DNA from: JBQTGK01 sp052400665
Lineage (GTDB): Bacteria; Bacteroidota; Bacteroidia; Bacteroidales; Marinifilaceae
Assembly (NCBI GenBank): GCA_052400665.1
Contig: JBQTGK010000002.1
DNA length: 64,000 nucleotides
Reading direction: 5' to 3' (one strand)
Positions 61,762-64,000 of this stretch are shown piece after piece (positions within the stretch are counted from its first letter, which is position 1; each line of letters starts with the position of its first letter). Below the pieces are notes generated by a model. It saw only the letters and a list, made by a program, of their open reading frames with translations, did no database searches and was not told the origin of the DNA. The translations under genes and the position numbers were made by a program.

Positions 61762-63225
61762 ATGAGTAATTTAGAAGAATATTTTAAAAAGTTTAGAGAA
61801 AATACCATAGGATACGATGCTAGTTTTTATTCACCTTATGGAAAACAAAATATTATTTATGGCGATTGGATTGCCAGTGGTCGATTATATGGACCAATAG
61901 AGGATAAAATGGTAAAAGAATTTGGCCCTTATGTAGCCAATACTCATACTGAAACAAACGAAACAGGAACATTAATGACTCAGTCGTATCATAGGGCACA
62001 AGAGTTAATTAAAAAACACGTTAATGCCGACTCTGAAGATGTTATTATTCATGCTGGTTTTGGAATGACTGCGGTAGTCAATAAATTACAACGTATTTTG
62101 GGTTTGAAAGGATGTAGTCCTTTTATAGATCATCCTAACGAAAAACCTGTGGTATTTTTAACTCATATGGAACATCATTCGAACCAAACTTCGTGGTACG
62201 AAACTAATGTTGATGTAGTTGTTGTTCCTCCAGGAAAAAATTTAAGCATAGATTTAGAAGAGCTTCGTATGCAATTAGAAAAATACAAAGATCGTGTAAC
62301 AAAGATTGGTTCTTTTTCGGCATGTTCAAATGTTACTGGTATTGTAACACCTTATCACGAAATGGCAAAAATAATGCACCAGAATGGTGGTATTTGCTTT
62401 ATCGATTTTGCAGCATCGGCACCTTATGTTGATATTGATATGCATCCTGAAGATAAATTAATGAAACTGGATGGTATTTTCTTTTCGCCACATAAATTTT
62501 TGGGTGGTCCGGGTTCATCTGGAGTTATGATATTTGATTCGAACTTATACAATAGCGAAGTGCCTGATAATCCGGGAGGAGGTACCGTAGACTGGACTAA
62601 TCCATGGGGTAAATACAAATATATTGATAATATTGAGCTTAGAGAAGATGGAGGAACACCAGGTTTTCTTCAGGCTATTCGTGTTGCTCTGGCCATTGAA
62701 TTAAAAAATCAAATGGGAACAAATAATATTATTGCGCGCGAAAAGGAACTTCTCGATCTTGCTTTTTGCAGGTTAAAAGCAGTTAAAGATGTGCATGTGC
62801 TGGCCGATAATGTTCAAAAACGTCTGGGTATCCTTTCTTTCTATGTTGAATATATTCATTACAATTTATTGGTTAAGTTATTAAACGATCGTTTTGGAAT
62901 TCAGGTAAGGGGTGGTTGTGCATGTGCAGGTACTTATGGTCATTACCTATTAGAGGTTAGTCAGGAGCAATCCGATGCTATTACAAGTGAAATTACGCTG
63001 GGTGATTTATCGCATAAGCCTGGTTGGGTTCGTTGGTCTTTGCATCCTACTTCTACAGATTGGGAGGTTTTGTATTTTATTGATTCCTTGGAAAAGCTTA
63101 TTGATAATTATGAAGAGTGGAAAAAGGATTATTCTTATAACAAAAAAAATAACGAATTTTATTATAGTGGAACTAATGAAATAACAAATAAAATAATAGT
63201 TAACGATTTATTTAAACTTCAATAA
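61762..63225 (+). CDS. Class-V PLP aminotransferase (cysteine desulfurase-like)
   Basis: A 487-residue fold-type I PLP enzyme. The N-terminus runs YGDWIASGRLYGPIED; NTHTETNETG and HAGFGMTAVVNKL form the PLP phosphate region; GSFSACSNVTGI and CFIDFAASAPY hold the PLP-binding Asp; and Lys245 in FFSPHKFLGGPGSSG is the Schiff-base lysine. GGCACAGTYGHYLL near 390 supplies a Cys in the region where SufS/IscS have their active-site Cys. It is longer than typical cysteine desulfurases (about 400), so it may act on another substrate. No Fe-S assembly genes are adjacent. Confidence 0.88.
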   Translation: MSNLEEYFKKFRENTIGYDASFYSPYGKQNIIYGDWIASGRLYGPIEDKMVKEFGPYVANTHTETNETGTLMTQSYHRAQELIKKHVNADSEDVIIHAGFGMTAVVNKLQRILGLKGCSPFIDHPNEKPVVFLTHMEHHSNQTSWYETNVDVVVVPPGKNLSIDLEELRMQLEKYKDRVTKIGSFSACSNVTGIVTPYHEMAKIMHQNGGICFIDFAASAPYVDIDMHPEDKLMKLDGIFFSPHKFLGGPGSSGVMIFDSNLYNSEVPDNPGGGTVDWTNPWGKYKYIDNIELREDGGTPGFLQAIRVALAIELKNQMGTNNIIAREKELLDLAFCRLKAVKDVHVLADNVQKRLGILSFYVEYIHYNLLVKLLNDRFGIQVRGGCACAGTYGHYLLEVSQEQSDAITSEITLGDLSHKPGWVRWSLHPTSTDWEVLYFIDSLEKLIDNYEEWKKDYSYNKKNNEFYYSGTNEITNKIIVNDLFKLQ

Positions 63226-63340
63226 TTATGATTTAAAGATGAGCATTTAACTACCTAAACAATAAATAAGGTTTGGCAGTAAAAATTTATATTCAGATAT
63301 TTTTATATTTTTGGAAAAGATTAATAAATCAGAAAATAAA

Positions 63341-64000
63341 GTGTACGATATAATAGGAGATATTCATGGCGATGCGAAAACATTAAAAAAGATGTTATTA
63401 GCGCTTGGCTACGAGGATGGTGAGGAAGGATTTTGTCACTCAAACAGGAAAGCAGTATTTGTTGGTGATTTTGTAGATCGGGGACCTAAAATTTTTGAAA
63501 CACTTAAAATTGTAAAGAAAATGGTGTCGGCAGGTAATGCTTATGCTGTATTAGGAAATCACGAATTAAATGTAATTGCATATTACACCAAAGATAGTGA
63601 TGGTGTGTATCTGCGTGAACATAGTGTAAAGAATAAAACACAAATTAAAAATACTTACCAGGAATTTAAAAAAGACAAGCCCAGAAGAAAAAAATATCTT
63701 AAGTGGTTAAGATCATTGCCTGTTTTTCTCGAGTTGGTTGATTTTAGAGTTGTTCATGCTTGCTGGGATCAGCATGCGGTTGATTTATTGAGAAAAGTTA
63801 ACCCTGAAAATCGACTTAGTAAATCATTTTTGCGAGATATTTATTTAAAAAAAGGAAAGGTATTTAAGGCACTAATGCTTCTTTTAAAAGGAAGAGAATT
63901 TAATTTTCCGAACGATATGCAGATTAAAGATGCTTATGGGTTTAAGCGAACAGCCTATCGTATTAAATGGTGGGAACCAATGGAGGGGAAAAGTTTTGAA
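63341..64000 (+). CDS. Ser/Thr phosphatase-type metallophosphoesterase (partial, runs off window)
   Basis: 220 codons are visible to the window edge. Starting at a GTG the protein begins VYDIIGDIHGDAKTL, with GDIHG, GDFVDRGP and GNHE, the first three metal motifs of PPP-type bacterial phosphatases (PrpE/ApaH-like group). The first in-frame ATG falls after the GDIHG motif and cannot be the start. A TTG at 63311 overlaps a -7 like box (TATTTTTG, 63306-63313), so the GTG at 63341 is the better start. The 3' end, including the last His motifs, lies outside the window. Confidence 0.85.
   Translation, partial: MYDIIGDIHGDAKTLKKMLLALGYEDGEEGFCHSNRKAVFVGDFVDRGPKIFETLKIVKKMVSAGNAYAVLGNHELNVIAYYTKDSDGVYLREHSVKNKTQIKNTYQEFKKDKPRRKKYLKWLRSLPVFLELVDFRVVHACWDQHAVDLLRKVNPENRLSKSFLRDIYLKKGKVFKALMLLLKGREFNFPNDMQIKDAYGFKRTAYRIKWWEPMEGKSFE

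Overview
The window reads as chromosome of a low-GC, gliding-type Bacteroidota, probably a marine anaerobe or facultative anaerobe related to Marinilabiliales/Marinifilaceae. The taxonomic guess is inference. The support seen is a hybrid two-component system beside a GH115 glycosidase end, a T9SS type-B sorting domain, TAnnTTTG promoters, a flavodiiron protein, M49 and M28 peptidases, and DUF5686/DUF6261-type proteins. No prophage, complete insertion sequence or CRISPR array was seen.

Layout. 1-6.3 kb: edge of a polysaccharide locus (GH115 C-terminus, metallophosphoesterase lipoprotein, hybrid two-component regulator). 6.3-10.4 kb: tRNA-Ser(UGA) with a broken partial copy beside it, a divergent MoeA, a CDF zinc-type exporter and a phosphoglycolate-phosphatase-like HAD protein. 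10.7-15.9 kb: thrA-thrB-thrC preceded by a consensus promoter and a threonine-rich leader peptide. 16.3-20.3 kb: HU, TrmH, an orphan LytTR regulator, a class-III aminotransferase and a secreted protein. 20.4-28.3 kb: M49 and M28 peptidases, then a module bracketed by two direct copies of a ~122-bp repeat (DUF6261-like gene and a 41-bp tandem array), then a DUF5686 outer-membrane protein. 28.7-38.5 kb: ABC transporter, HtpG, DEAD-box helicase, aspartate aminotransferase and two tandem paralogues. 38.5-45.3 kb: flavodiiron protein, Crp/Fnr regulator, a second ABC exporter and a large T9SS cargo protein.

45.5-49.2 kb is the most unusual part: a four-gene operon encoding a cytoplasmic solute-binding-like protein with a DUF1858-like N-terminus, a UreG/HypB-like G3E GTPase, an ABC ATPase that also begins with a DUF1858-like segment, and an 80-residue HypA-like zinc-ribbon protein. 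There is no permease and no signal peptide. A Crp/Fnr-type palindrome sits near the class-II activator position before its promoter. I infer a metallocentre or cofactor insertion system rather than an importer.

49.4-64 kb: ThuA and kelch secreted proteins, a GPP34-HD-TRM11-like-DUF1801 row, a Cof-type HAD phosphatase, a GNAT protein, YibE/F, alkaline phosphatase, long-chain acyl-CoA synthetase, a class-V aminotransferase and the start of a metallophosphoesterase that runs off the window.
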